Assembly (NCBI RefSeq): GCF_900168255.1 | Contig: NZ_LT799838.1 | Span: 1,426,001-1,490,000 of the forward strand | Source of the DNA: Psychrobacter sp. DAB_AL43B | Lineage (GTDB): Bacteria; Pseudomonadota; Gammaproteobacteria; Pseudomonadales; Moraxellaceae | Direction: 5' to 3' | Length of the DNA: 64,000 nt | Shown: one piece after another, positions 1-9,340 of the stretch | How the letters are laid out: each line of letters opens with the position of its first letter | How positions within the stretch are numbered: the stretch's first letter is position 1 | Notes under the pieces: model-generated | Database searches by the model: none | What the model was told of the DNA's origin: nothing | Seen by the model: the letters and a program-made list of their open reading frames with translations, nothing else | Translations under genes and position numbers: made by a program

Positions 1-1167
1 CTTGGCGAAATTCATATTGCTTCACGCACAAAAGATAAATGTGATGCTATTGCTCAAAGTGTCGTGGAAAAAGGTAGCTTTAAGCAGCCAGCTACCTTAC
101 ATACGCACCAAATCGACGCGCTAGATATTCAAGCACTTATCGCGCTCATCAAAGAAACGGGCATCCAAATCGTCATTAATGTCGGTTCACCTTTTCTTAA
201 TATGAGCGTACTAGAAGCTTGTATTGAGACAGGCGTTGCTTATATTGATACCGCGATTCATGAAGACCCACGCAAGATTTGTGAGACCCCGCCATGGTAT
301 GACAACTATGAGTGGAAGCGTAAACAGCGCTGTGCGGATAACAACATCACTGCTATCTTAGGTGCAGGCTTCGATCCCGGTATGGTTAATGCGTATGCCA
401 GACTTGGCTATGACATGATGGATAAGGGTTCAGTAACCGATATTGATATTATTGATATTAATGCTGGCAGCCACGGCAAATACTTCGCCACTAACTTCGA
501 CCCTGAAATTAATTTCCGTGAATTTACCGGTACGGTCTATTCATGGCAAGATAGCAAATGGCAGTCGAACAAAATGTTCGAAGTAAAGCGTACCGATGAT
601 CTTCCCGTCGTTGGCGTACAAAACAGCTATCTAAGTGGTCATGACGAAATTCATTCGTTATCAGCTAATTTAGACGTGCCAAACATTCGTTTTTGGATGG
701 GTTTTGGTGAGCATTATATCAACGTCTTTACCGTGCTGCAAAGCTTAGGTTTGCTATCTGAGCAGCCGGTAACGACTGCTGAAGGCTTAGAAGTTATTCC
801 GTTAAAAGTCGTTAAAGCAGTTCTTCCTGATCCAAGCTCGCTAGCGCCAAACTATACCGGTAAAACCTGTATCGGCGACAAGGTTAAAGGTAAAAAAGAC
901 GGTGTCGATAGCGAGGTATTTATCTATAATATCTCAGACCATAAAGAAGCTTATGAAGCCATGGGTAGCCAAGGTATCTCTTATACTGCTGGCGTGCCAC
1001 CAGTTGCTGCTGCCATGCTAGTTGCGACTGGCGAGTGGGATGCAGGTAAAATGGTTAACGTTGAAGAGCTTGATGCCAAACCGTTTATCAATCTATTGAA
1101 TAAGATTGGTTTGCCAACGCGTATTAAAGATAGCGAAGGTGATAGGCTATTGTCGTTTGATATTTAG
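1..1167 (+). CDS. Saccharopine dehydrogenase family protein, carboxynorspermidine dehydrogenase-like (5' partial)
   Basis: The reading frame is open from the first base, so the true start and the NAD(P)-binding Gly-rich motif lie upstream of the window; the GTG at 64 is only an internal codon. The first visible residues (LGEIHIASRTKDKCDAIA) match the region just after the Rossmann glycine loop in carboxynorspermidine/saccharopine dehydrogenases. These enzymes reductively condense an amine with aspartate semialdehyde in norspermidine/spermidine synthesis. Later blocks (ILGAGFDPGMVNAYA, DIDIIDINAGSHGKYFATNF, GVPPVAAAMLVATG) are also typical of this family. About 388 residues are visible. A strong terminator follows directly. 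The family is fairly sure; the exact substrate is inferred. Confidence 0.8.
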   Translation, partial: LGEIHIASRTKDKCDAIAQSVVEKGSFKQPATLHTHQIDALDIQALIALIKETGIQIVINVGSPFLNMSVLEACIETGVAYIDTAIHEDPRKICETPPWYDNYEWKRKQRCADNNITAILGAGFDPGMVNAYARLGYDMMDKGSVTDIDIIDINAGSHGKYFATNFDPEINFREFTGTVYSWQDSKWQSNKMFEVKRTDDLPVVGVQNSYLSGHDEIHSLSANLDVPNIRFWMGFGEHYINVFTVLQSLGLLSEQPVTTAEGLEVIPLKVVKAVLPDPSSLAPNYTGKTCIGDKVKGKKDGVDSEVFIYNISDHKEAYEAMGSQGISYTAGVPPVAAAMLVATGEWDAGKMVNVEELDAKPFINLLNKIGLPTRIKDSEGDRLLSFDI

Positions 1168-1200
1168 ATCATTTTGCCAATCGCTCGTTATTAGGTAAAT

Positions 1201-1243
1201 AAAAAAGCACTCTATTGAATCAGATTCGATAGGGTGCTTTTTT
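1201..1243 (+). terminator. Rho-independent terminator after the dehydrogenase gene
   Basis: A-run, stem AAAAAAGCAC/GTGCTTTTTT with additional pairing (TATTGAATC/GATTCGATA-like) and a run of six T. It lies 33 bases after the dehydrogenase stop, with no gene between. The A-run on the other side may make it bidirectional. Confidence 0.8.
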
Positions 1244-1313
1244 ACATAGCTGCTTCTATAATAAAAACGATTATCATAAAACTAATAATTATAAATGGCA
1301 TAAGGAGAAGCCC

Positions 1314-1970
1314 TTGTCTTTAGAGCAATACAAAGTATTCAATCTGATTGAAGATGTCTTAGCATTAAAAGTCTTACTAATTCTAGAATCACCGCATATT
1401 AATGAATATATTCACCAACATCCGGCAGCAGGAGAGTCGGCGCTTGAGCTGACTCAGTTTTTGATTGGGCAAGGACATTTAAATAGTTTTGACGCACAAT
1501 TACCAATAGGCTGTAATATCAAGAAATTAAATTATAAGCCACTTGGTATCTTAAACTGCTCTACTTTACCAATGAATAAAGCATTTTATCCTTGTGTTTT
1601 AGCCGGTGAAGACTTGTTACAAGTGAATCAGTTGGCAGCTATTAAACAGTATTTTGCACAAAGCAGTTTAAATAAAGGCGACGAACAACAAACTACAGAC
1701 AGTCAAATTTCAGGAAACGATTTTTTAAATAATTCGATTTTTAGAGATTTTAAATTTCGCTTAACTCAAGTACTTGAGCAAGCAGCATCTGATATTATTA
1801 TTGTGCCTTGTGGCGATACCGCAATTGGGTTTATGGAGGCTTTTAAAGCGGGTTATCAGAAGCCTTTGATGGTCTTAGATGGTTTGCCGCATCCAACTGA
1901 GCCTGAGTGGGCTGAGAAAATAGCTAACATTAATTTGACTGACCGGATTGCGCCCAAGCTATTGCCTTAG
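1314..1970 (+). CDS. Hypothetical protein, faintly uracil-DNA-glycosylase-like
   Basis: 218 residues starting at TTG, chosen because AAGGAGAAG sits 4-12 bases upstream and no in-frame ATG is near. I do not recognise the protein with certainty. Visible blocks are VLLILESPHINEY near the N-terminus, LGILNCSTLPM in the middle, IIIVPCGDTAIGFMEAF, and GLPHPTEPEW near the C-terminus. An acidic/ESP motif early and a hydrophobic strand followed by HP late is the layout of the uracil-DNA-glycosylase superfamily, but the canonical residues are not clear. No signal peptide or membrane segment. It stands alone between a terminator and the disrupted lipoprotein gene. Confidence 0.6.
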   Translation: MSLEQYKVFNLIEDVLALKVLLILESPHINEYIHQHPAAGESALELTQFLIGQGHLNSFDAQLPIGCNIKKLNYKPLGILNCSTLPMNKAFYPCVLAGEDLLQVNQLAAIKQYFAQSSLNKGDEQQTTDSQISGNDFLNNSIFRDFKFRLTQVLEQAASDIIIVPCGDTAIGFMEAFKAGYQKPLMVLDGLPHPTEPEWAEKIANINLTDRIAPKLLP

Positions 1971-2197
1971 TTGGTGTGCTGTTTTTATCAGCCAGTGATA
2001 TTTTAGTCGCAAAAAAGGTCGACTCAATGGAGTGGAAGTTTAAAAACGTGAAGTGTGAGCCGTGATAGTTTGCTCTTACGCTTTTAACTATACTTTGATA
2101 TGGTCAATTTACCTATTTGACTGTCAGTAGCTTAAATTACTTGAGTACCTTACTGGCATTGTCTGCCACTGCTCTAAGCTTGCTAAAGGATATTATT

Positions 2198-2662
2198 ATG
2201 ATAACTCGAGCCTTATTCTTGATACCTATAATGATGTTGGCAGCTTGCAGCTCTGATACTGCTGCCAATACTGCTAATCCATTAAGCAGTCCACAAGATG
2301 ATGCCAATGTTCATCAGCGTTTAGAGACAGAGGGCAAATATAGTAAAGTCTCTAATAATGGTAGGGAAGCGACTACTAATGATAATGACACTTACTATAA
2401 AAGTAAGGCGAACGTTGTTCATATCCCAGGCTCTAAGCAAGTTAAAATCAATATTGATGACTCATTAATTATTATCAAACTTATAAATGATGATAGGTCG
2501 TATTTAGACTTTAAAAAAGGCAATAATTATCTGAATAAATTTGCTGAAATTAGTTTTAATTACACCTATGGTATAGATCTTGAAAATGCTATACAGCAAA
2601 TAAAGGTGTTCAAAAGCACTGATTCAAAGCAAGGACTATTAGGGCGTGTTGAACATTCATAA
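2198..2662 (+). pseudogene. Lipoprotein gene, 5' fragment, interrupted by nested insertion sequences
   Basis: The start is the ATG at 2198, preceded by AAAGGA. The product begins with a lipoprotein signal (MITRALFLIPIMMLAACSSD, lipobox LAAC), followed by a low-complexity Ser/Thr/Asn linker. Host sequence ends at 2641; the last codons up to the stop at 2662 come from the IS end. Removing 2642-4772 (element plus one copy of the TA duplication) joins codon 148 (TTA at 2639) exactly in frame to GTT at 4773, giving a 471-codon gene with its second half at 4773-5744. As it stands the fragment would make a truncated, probably useless lipoprotein. Confidence 0.8.
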
Positions 2663-3409
2663 TTTCAACCAGAGATAAGCACAAGCAAGCGCCACCGTAT
2701 TCTCATAACTTTGCTTGAGCTTATCAAATCTTGTGGCAACTGCTCTATAGTTTTTTAGTTTAGCGAAAGCGTTTTCTACTAAGTGGCGGACTTTGTACAA
2801 GTCCCAATCCATATGGTCGTTAGAGGACTTCGTGTTTCGTTTTCGAGGGATGTTATCACGCGTCCCTGCTTGTTTAATATGCGCCCGCAGTGCCTCAGAA
2901 TCATAACCCTTATCGGCGCATACGGTCACTGTTGCGCTCAAATCTATGTTATCAATTAAGTCTGGTGCTATCTTCACATCATGAGTGGTGCCATCTGATA
3001 AGATAAAAGTGATTGGGTTACCATGAGCATCAACTGCTAAATGGATCTTAGTGGCACGTCCTGCCACACTTTTGCTAATACCTTGCAGGTTCTCATTACC
3101 ACCACTGCTATGCTGATGCGCTTTAATATGAGTACCATCGATAAAGACCCATTCGAGGTCTGAATCTTTGATTAATAAAGCGAACAACGCAATCAACTTA
3201 TTACTGCGAAACCAGCGTTGATAAGCTTTGTAGATGGTATTAGGCTTACCAAAATTCTCGGGTAAGTCACGCCAAGGGCAACCAACGCGCATTCGATAAA
3301 GTATACCTTCAACTGTTTGTCTTAGATTTCCTTTGTCATAAATATTCAGTTCTAGTAAGATAGGTCTTAGTCTAGTCCAGTGTTCATCTTTGAGCATGGT
3401 ACGAGGCAT
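2657..3409 (-). CDS. IS5 family transposase
   Basis: 250-residue single-ORF transposase. An N-terminal DUF4096-like region (LKDEHWTRLRPILLE, GCPWRDLPENFG) precedes the DDE catalytic domain. The first Asp is in VFIDGTHIKAH, the second in VCADKGYDSE, and the Glu in RHLVENAFAKLKNYR, so the triad is complete. It fills almost the whole element and its stop lies in the left inverted repeat region. The 3459-4725 insertion lies upstream of its start codon, so the coding region is intact but its native promoter is separated by 1.27 kb. Confidence 0.9.
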   Translation of the reverse strand: MPRTMLKDEHWTRLRPILLELNIYDKGNLRQTVEGILYRMRVGCPWRDLPENFGKPNTIYKAYQRWFRSNKLIALFALLIKDSDLEWVFIDGTHIKAHQHSSGGNENLQGISKSVAGRATKIHLAVDAHGNPITFILSDGTTHDVKIAPDLIDNIDLSATVTVCADKGYDSEALRAHIKQAGTRDNIPRKRNTKSSNDHMDWDLYKVRHLVENAFAKLKNYRAVATRFDKLKQSYENTVALACAYLWLKL

Positions 3410-3470
3410 AGCGAACGTGATCTTTTGGTGTGAGAACTTAAAGATTAGACGTTCGTTATGTAGTGGTCAA

Positions 3471-4352
3471 CTAATTTAGGACACCTGATAAGAGGTTTTT
3501 ATTAAAGTATCGTTTCTCTTTTTCTAGCGGTGTTAAATAATCGTTGAAAGTATGCGGTCTCACGGTTTGATAATAGCCCCAGATATAATTACTGATGGCG
3601 ATCTTAGCTTCAGTAATATTCTCATAACCGCCCTTTGGCATCCATTCAGTCTTAAAACTTCTAAAGAAGCGTTCAGTAGGCGCGTTGTCCCAACAATTAC
3701 CACGACGACTCATACTCTGTGTCATACCTTCACAACTCGCCACGGATTCAGCAAACTTCTTACTGGTGTAATGGGTTCCCTGATCAGAGTGAAACAGCAC
3801 TCCAATTGGCTGTAAGCGCGTCTGATATGCCATCTGCAGCGCTTTGGTTGTCAGCATACTGTCAGGCGAATCTGACACGGCAAAGCCAACAATACGACGG
3901 GCATATAAATCTAAAACAACAGCTAAATAGCACCAGCCGCCTTTGATACGAATATATGTGACATCGCCCGTCCAGACTTGATTGGGTGCTGTTTGACTGA
4001 AATTTCTATTTAAGATATTGTGATGCGTTTTATGCGCCTCGTCAGCGTGCTTGTATTTATGCATCTTTAACTGACAGCTTTTAAGCCCCATCTGCGCCAT
4101 GAATTTACCTGCTATATAGCGGGTCAGCTTGATGCCGTGTTCATTCATTAGTATGGCGGCAATGCTGCGAGCGCCTGCTGATTGCTTTGAGTCGTTAAAT
4201 ATTTGACGAATTAATGCCTTGTGCTTGACGGTTTCAAGACTGATGGGCTTGGGCTGCATGCCATAGTAGTAATTGCTTTTCATCACGCCAAACAGCTTGA
4301 ACAAAAGGCTTTTACTCACCTGTTTATCTTGCTCTGCCAGATTTCTTATCAA
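3471..4352 (-). CDS. IS3 family transposase OrfB (integrase catalytic domain)
   Basis: 293 residues. An N-terminal HTH_21-like part (KSNYYYGM, ARSIAAILMNEHG) is followed by the rve integrase core with complete DDE: Asp in VWTGDVTYIRIKGGW, Asp in GVLFHSDQGTHYTS, Glu in GNCWDNAPTERFFRSFKTEW. It overlaps orfA by 4 bases. It is probably made as an OrfAB fusion by -1 frameshifting on A AAA AAG (complement of 4394-4400); after the slip the frame stays open and runs into this ORF. Confidence 0.92.
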   Translation of the reverse strand: MIRNLAEQDKQVSKSLLFKLFGVMKSNYYYGMQPKPISLETVKHKALIRQIFNDSKQSAGARSIAAILMNEHGIKLTRYIAGKFMAQMGLKSCQLKMHKYKHADEAHKTHHNILNRNFSQTAPNQVWTGDVTYIRIKGGWCYLAVVLDLYARRIVGFAVSDSPDSMLTTKALQMAYQTRLQPIGVLFHSDQGTHYTSKKFAESVASCEGMTQSMSRRGNCWDNAPTERFFRSFKTEWMPKGGYENITEAKIAISNYIWGYYQTVRPHTFNDYLTPLEKEKRYFNKNLLSGVLN

Positions 4353-4660
4353 CGATAGCCGTTCAGACTGTCCAATGCCAGCAGAGCAGAAGCCTTTTTT
4401 AGAATGTCACGCTCCATAGTCAGCCGCTTAACTTGTTTGCGCAATTCTTGAAGTTCTCGCTGTTCATCCGTTAAAGCGTTGCCGACTTTAGGTGCTTGGC
4501 CACTCATTTCTTGACGGTATTGACTCAGCCATTTCTGCAAGGTGGATTTACCTATCCCTAAGGAATCGGCCACATCAGGTATGGTGCGGTTGTGATCAAC
4601 AACTAAGCTGATGGCTTCTAATTTAAATTCTCGGGTATATTGATTGCGTTTGTTGGTCAT
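4349..4660 (-). CDS. IS3 family transposase OrfA (helix-turn-helix)
   Basis: 103 residues. The HTH_Tnp_1 domain (YTREFKLEAISLVVDHNRTIPDVADSLGIGKSTLQKW, quoted as two overlapping parts YTREFKLEAISLVV and SLGIGKSTLQKW) is followed by a leucine-zipper-like helix (ELRKQVKRLTMERDILKKA). The slippery heptamer A AAA AAG lies in the ILKKA codons near the end, where IS3 elements shift frame into orfB. Binds the element's terminal repeats; cis-acting with OrfB. Confidence 0.9.
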   Translation of the reverse strand: MTNKRNQYTREFKLEAISLVVDHNRTIPDVADSLGIGKSTLQKWLSQYRQEMSGQAPKVGNALTDEQRELQELRKQVKRLTMERDILKKASALLALDSLNGYR

Positions 4661-4772
4661 ACTATTTTCCTCTTTGGGTTAGTATAAACCTCTTACGTGC
4701 TGTCCTAATTTATTATGCCACTACAGTTATTTTTTTTGCCAACACTTTATCGCCAATGTTCAACACGCCCTA

Positions 4773-5744
4773 GTTCTTCCTGATTATACTGAAGAGTATC
4801 CGACTTATTCAATATTGCCCTTTGATGGCAAAGGTATTAAGCATTCCTATACTGCCGAAATCCAGTCGTTTGATTGCGCCAACTTCGATACTGTCATTTT
4901 AGGCACTGCAACTTTAAACGCTAACGCTGCTCAATCAATTTCAGTAAGCCAAAAAGGCAAACCTTGCAAAGCAGAAATCTATGAGAGCAAATCAATAGAA
5001 AATATTACAGCAGCTACTAAGCCAGAAACTAATGCTAGTAAGTATAAACAACATCAACAATTTACCTCTAATGAGCTTGCAAAGACTTATAACAGAGCTT
5101 TATATCAATTTTATGATTTTGATGTGAATGCCGATGGTATTAAAGACAAAATTATTACTCATAAGAATGATAAAAATAATGTTCAACAAGGTGACGATTT
5201 ATTTATTTACTTAGGAACTTCAGATAGCAAGTATAAGCTAAGTTTAGAGACTAATAACTTCACTGACGAAGCAGGATGGTTTCTAAGTGACATTACTCCT
5301 CGCTCTGATTATTCAGGGTTTATATTGACGACCTATTTTGCTGATCGTGGACATTCTGAGCAGTCATTTTATTTTGGACTACAAGACGATAAGTGGTTAA
5401 TGACAAAGTATGTATCAGCAGGCACGCTTATTACAGGAGTGCCCTATTACTGTATAGAAAATCATAGCTCTGATATATCAGATTTCAGCTATGGCGAATC
5501 AAGTGGGTATTCTGAAGCAGAATTTGAAAAAAAGTGTCCGCCACTAGCGAATAGTTATAAAGTAACTGCAAATAAAGCTGAGATACTCGACCAAGATTTC
5601 AATCCGCAAACGCCCTCTAACTATTATGTAAAAGGCGATGTCATTGAGGCAGTTGCTAAAAATGAGGATTGGATAAAAGTAAGCTACAAACAGGACAGTA
5701 AATATGGCTGGGTAGATAAACGTGGCCTTAAAGCATTACGCTAG
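4773..5744 (+). pseudogene. Lipoprotein gene, 3' fragment with C-terminal SH3-like domain
   Basis: Continuation of the lipoprotein gene that starts at 2198. Open from 4773, in frame with the 5' part once the insertion is removed. It contains a calcium-loop-like segment (YDFDVNADGIKDKI) in a FG-GAP/VCBS-like region and a C-terminal bacterial SH3 domain (residues from VTANKAEILDQDF to KYGWVDKRGLKAL), which usually binds cell-wall peptides. The first possible internal start is TTG at 4815 without a good ribosome site, and it would lack the signal peptide, so a functional product is unlikely. Function of the intact gene is unknown. Confidence 0.75.
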
Positions 5745-6016
5745 CCAGTAAAACTAGCCGTATACAAACGCTGTCTAAAAGCTTCAATTTACTAGCCGAA
5801 TTTTTTAATTTAGCGCATCGCAAACCTTTAACCGCCAAAATTTATTACTCATTTATCAATAGCTTCTGAAGCTTTCAGCCCAAGCACATCTAACGGCTGC
5901 CTAAAATTCTGCAAAGCAAATTATGTTACTATTCGGCTAACCTATTTCTCAAAATATAAAACCATCTAAAAACAGATGTACTCATTCGTTACTAGTAGCA
6001 CGCAAGGAATACAACC

Positions 6017-8296
6017 ATGACCATCGACCCATCAGACGACAAACTCTCTGAAGTGTCTAAGCCAAGTAATCCAAACCAGCCAAACGAGCAGAGTCAAAAA
6101 GCGCAAACGCCATTCGAGCGCAGTCAATTTGGTGGCTCGCAGCGTCAGCCGAAGCATCATCTCGATGATGATGCGCCTATATCGCGCAGTGACCTGAAAA
6201 AAGGGGCGCAAGAGCTATCGAAAAATGCGGTCGCTCATATTAACTGGAGCGTGTTAATTATCTCATCATTGGTGATTGCTGCCTTTTCAATATGGGCAAT
6301 CGTGATGCCAGTGGGTGCCAGCACAACCATGAAAATGGTCGTTGATTGGATTGCGACAAACCTTGGTTGGTATTACGTCATTACCATGGTGATGGTTATT
6401 GGCTTTGTACTATGGGTGGCACTCTCTAAAGCAGGTAGCATACGCCTTGGACCTGATGATTCGCGTCCGCAGTATAAGCTTGGAACGTGGGTTGCGATGT
6501 TATTTGCCGCAGGGGTCGGTATTGATTTACTGTTCTTCTCAGTGACTGGCCCTGTGGTGCAGTATTTGACTCCGCCATCAGGTGATGGTGCTACTGCCGA
6601 TGCGATGCAAAATGCCGTTGTTTGGACGATGTTCCATTACGGTATTGCTGGCTGGGCGGTATATGCGTTACTGGGTATGGCGATGGGTTACTTTGCCTAT
6701 CGCTGGGATATGCCGTTGTCGATTAGGGCGGCGCTCTATCCATTGTTCGGCAAACGCGTCAATGGTCCTATCGGTCATGGCATCAGTATTTTAGCCTTAG
6801 TTGGTACGGTGTTCGGTGTTGCTACCACCATGGGTATCGGTGTGGTGTTGCTAAACGTTGGCTTTTCCAAGATATTTGGGTTAGAAGAAGGTCTTACACT
6901 ACAGATTGCCTTGGTCATCGGTGCTGTTGTCTTAACGATTGCCGCGACTACTTCAGGCGTTGACCGTGGTATTCGCTGGATATCCGAGCTTAATCTATGG
7001 AGCGCGGTCGCGATGATGGCGTTCATTCTCATCGCTGGCGAGACGGCATTTTTATTAAATGCATTAGTCGAAAACTTAGGTCAATTCTTCGTAACGCTGC
7101 CTTCTCGTATGTTTAAGACGTTTGCCTATGTGCCGGGCAGTAGCGAATGGATGGGCGGTTGGACGCTGTTTTTCTGGGCATTTTGGCTGGCGTGGGGACC
7201 GTTCGTTGGCGTGTTCCTTGCGCGTATTTCGCGTGGACGCACGCTACGTGAGTTCGTTATCGCAGCGATTACTGTACCGGTATTATGTGACTTTATTATC
7301 GTTTCATTCTTTGGTAACTCAGCCCTGTATGAAGTCTTACAAGGCAACACCGCCTTTGCCGAATTGGCAGTTCAAAGTCCAGAACGCGGTTGGTACGCGC
7401 TTTTAGAGATGTTCCCCGGAGCATCTTACTTAATTATATTAGCAACGTTCTCAGGTTTGCTGTTTTATATTACCAGTGCCAACTCAGGCGCGATGGTGAT
7501 GTCGAATTTCTCTGCTTCTATTCCAGATCCTTCAAAAGATGGTCCGAAATGGCTACGTATATTTTGGGCGGTATTGACGGCAGTATTGACTATATCGATG
7601 CTGATAGCTGGCGGTGTGATAACGATGGAGTACGCGACGCTTATTTTTGCCCTGCCAGTGACTATTATCGTCTATCTAGTGATGTTCTCGTTTTATAAAG
7701 CTTTAAAGATAGAGCAGGCCGAGCGCGAAGGCAAGGTACTGCGTCGTCCGTCTATCGCACCAAGTGGTGGTCATATCCCAGAGCGTTCATGGACGCAGCG
7801 GCTTGGGCAAATGCTGACCTATCCATCCAAACGTGAGTCTGTCAGATTCCTTGAGCGTGTAGTACGTCCAGCGCTTGATGATGTCGCCAATGAGTTTCGC
7901 CGCCAAGGCTATGACGTTGAGCGTATCAATGCCGATCATGAAAGCAATGCGGCTGATGCGACTAATTTTGTTGGCAATACCAACATTATCGCTGCATCGG
8001 GGCCGTTACTACGAGTATCGACGGCTGCTATGGATGATTTTTACTATCAGGTATCTATGGTCGAAACGCCAGCGCCTACCTTTAGCGGTAAAATGGCGGC
8101 TGATACCGACGTCTATTATCGACTTGAGGTAGCAACACAAACAGGTTCAGGTGGTTATGATTTGATGGGGCTCACTAAGCAGCAAGTGATTGATGATGTG
8201 CTTGAGCAGTATCAAGCCTATCTGACTTTTTTGACGGCTCCTACGGAAACTGATGAAGGATTAACGCTGACAGCACCGATAATGGGTAAAGAGTAA
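6017..8296 (+). CDS. BCCT family choline/betaine transporter, BetT-like
   Basis: 759 residues; CAAGGA lies 8-13 bases before the ATG. A hydrophilic N-terminal tail of about 70 residues precedes twelve predicted membrane segments. The BCCT signature region is clear: GVGIDLLFFSVTGPVVQY (substrate-site helix) and, later, WTLFFWAFWLAWGPFVGVFLARISRGRT with the conserved Trp residues. A long C-terminal cytosolic domain of about 190 residues is like that of E. coli and Pseudomonas BetT, where it senses osmolarity. It should import choline (or another trimethylammonium compound) with H+ or Na+ at the inner membrane for osmoprotection. No bet operon genes are adjacent. Confidence 0.9.
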   Translation: MTIDPSDDKLSEVSKPSNPNQPNEQSQKAQTPFERSQFGGSQRQPKHHLDDDAPISRSDLKKGAQELSKNAVAHINWSVLIISSLVIAAFSIWAIVMPVGASTTMKMVVDWIATNLGWYYVITMVMVIGFVLWVALSKAGSIRLGPDDSRPQYKLGTWVAMLFAAGVGIDLLFFSVTGPVVQYLTPPSGDGATADAMQNAVVWTMFHYGIAGWAVYALLGMAMGYFAYRWDMPLSIRAALYPLFGKRVNGPIGHGISILALVGTVFGVATTMGIGVVLLNVGFSKIFGLEEGLTLQIALVIGAVVLTIAATTSGVDRGIRWISELNLWSAVAMMAFILIAGETAFLLNALVENLGQFFVTLPSRMFKTFAYVPGSSEWMGGWTLFFWAFWLAWGPFVGVFLARISRGRTLREFVIAAITVPVLCDFIIVSFFGNSALYEVLQGNTAFAELAVQSPERGWYALLEMFPGASYLIILATFSGLLFYITSANSGAMVMSNFSASIPDPSKDGPKWLRIFWAVLTAVLTISMLIAGGVITMEYATLIFALPVTIIVYLVMFSFYKALKIEQAEREGKVLRRPSIAPSGGHIPERSWTQRLGQMLTYPSKRESVRFLERVVRPALDDVANEFRRQGYDVERINADHESNAADATNFVGNTNIIAASGPLLRVSTAAMDDFYYQVSMVETPAPTFSGKMAADTDVYYRLEVATQTGSGGYDLMGLTKQQVIDDVLEQYQAYLTFLTAPTETDEGLTLTAPIMGKE

Positions 8297-8426
8297 TAAA
8301 GGTCTATAAGTAATGGGGGAGCTAATCTAGTTCATGCTCTTATTAAATAAAAATATTAGCCTATAATTGCCAAACTTATTAAGGCATTGATATACATCAA
8401 ATCATTAACGAAAGTAGGAGTTATAA

Positions 8427-9281
8427 ATGAGTACACCTGATTTTCTATATCATTATACAAGTATCGATGGATTAGCACACATTTTAAAAACACGACAAAT
8501 TAGATTTTCAAGACTTGATCTTTTAGATGATGTCAGTGAAGGTCAATCTAGAGATGAGGTAGATTGGAGGAAATACTATTTTGTTAGTTGTTGGACGGCT
8601 AATGAAGAAGAGTCTATACCTCTTTGGAATATGTATACACCTGAAATGAAAGGAGTACGTTTAAAACTACCTACACAATTATTTAAGTTACACGAAATAA
8701 ATTTATCAGATATACCGGAGTTCATACAGATCGCCGATACAACTCAGGCTCCCAAAGGAGCTAATATTAGAGTTTTTAGTTATATGCCTTATGAGGTGCT
8801 ACACGGAGAGGACTATTTTGTTATGCCTAATTTTTTTAATGATGAAAACTGGCCCCTTAAAGTAGAGTATACAAATGATGAGGCTTTACTAAATCAGGAT
8901 TTGATTGAATACAATGACCATCTACAGATGACTCATATAAAATCTTTTGAAATTGCAAAATATAAGAAAAAAGTATGGTCTTTTCAAGACGAATGGAGGT
9001 TTCGTATATTCTGTTTTAATGCTGCACCGCGTAGTTTAAAGGATGAAATGACTGAAAATGATTATTACAATTTAATGGTGAAAGAGTTGTCAACTTTAGG
9101 TAAAGGTGTATCGCAGGAACATTTTTCCATGGACATAGATGACAAAGCATTTAGTAGTATTGAAATATCTTTAGGTCCAAAATTAGAACTAGCACAGGAA
9201 ATAATTGTCGATGCACTCGTAAAAGTCTATTGTCCAACAGCTGTTGTAAAACAGAGTGCTTTATCTGGTCATATCCGCTAA
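8427..9281 (+). CDS. DUF2971 domain protein
   Basis: 284 residues with AGTAGGAG just before the ATG. The N-terminus (FLYHYTSIDGLAHILKTRQIRFSRLDLLDDVSEG) is the hallmark of DUF2971, here quoted in pieces: FLYHYTS, HILKTRQIRFS, LLDDVSEG. A central CWTANEEESIPLWNMY block also fits the family. Proteins of this family resemble ADP-ribosyltransferase/DarT-like folds in the H..YTS motif, but the function is not established. Locally more AT-rich than its neighbours and single, which suggests acquisition. Confidence 0.8.
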   Translation: MSTPDFLYHYTSIDGLAHILKTRQIRFSRLDLLDDVSEGQSRDEVDWRKYYFVSCWTANEEESIPLWNMYTPEMKGVRLKLPTQLFKLHEINLSDIPEFIQIADTTQAPKGANIRVFSYMPYEVLHGEDYFVMPNFFNDENWPLKVEYTNDEALLNQDLIEYNDHLQMTHIKSFEIAKYKKKVWSFQDEWRFRIFCFNAAPRSLKDEMTENDYYNLMVKELSTLGKGVSQEHFSMDIDDKAFSSIEISLGPKLELAQEIIVDALVKVYCPTAVVKQSALSGHIR

Positions 9282-9340
9282 AAAGGATAGAGTGAAATAA
9301 CATGTATTTAGTAAGGTTTAAATATAAATATCCTATTAAC

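Larger units (their letters stand above)
3459..4725 (-). mobile_element. IS3-family insertion sequence nested in the IS5-type element
   Basis: 1267 bp. The ends are imperfect inverted repeats starting TGTAGTGG and sharing AATTAGGACA. It is flanked by a perfect 4-bp target duplication GTTA (3455-3458 and 4726-4729). It carries the two overlapping minus-strand reading frames typical of IS3 elements. Since it interrupts the outer element, it is the younger insertion. Confidence 0.9.
2642..4770 (-). mobile_element. IS5-family element (IS427-like) carrying a nested IS3-family insertion
   Basis: The outer ends are perfect inverted repeats of 16 bp (GGGCGTGTTGAACATT at 2642-2657 and its complement at 4755-4770), flanked by a TA duplication (2640-2641 and 4771-4772). 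The element contains an intact transposase on the minus strand and an IS3-type element at 3459-4725. Without that insertion and its 4-bp duplication the element is 858 bp, a normal size for a single-ORF IS5-family element with TA target duplication. It disrupts the lipoprotein gene on either side. Confidence 0.88.

Noticed and set aside
2657..4660. A single composite transposon with three transposase genes
   Set aside because: The two sets of inverted repeats and target duplications are nested, not flanking a shared cargo, so these are two separate insertion events.
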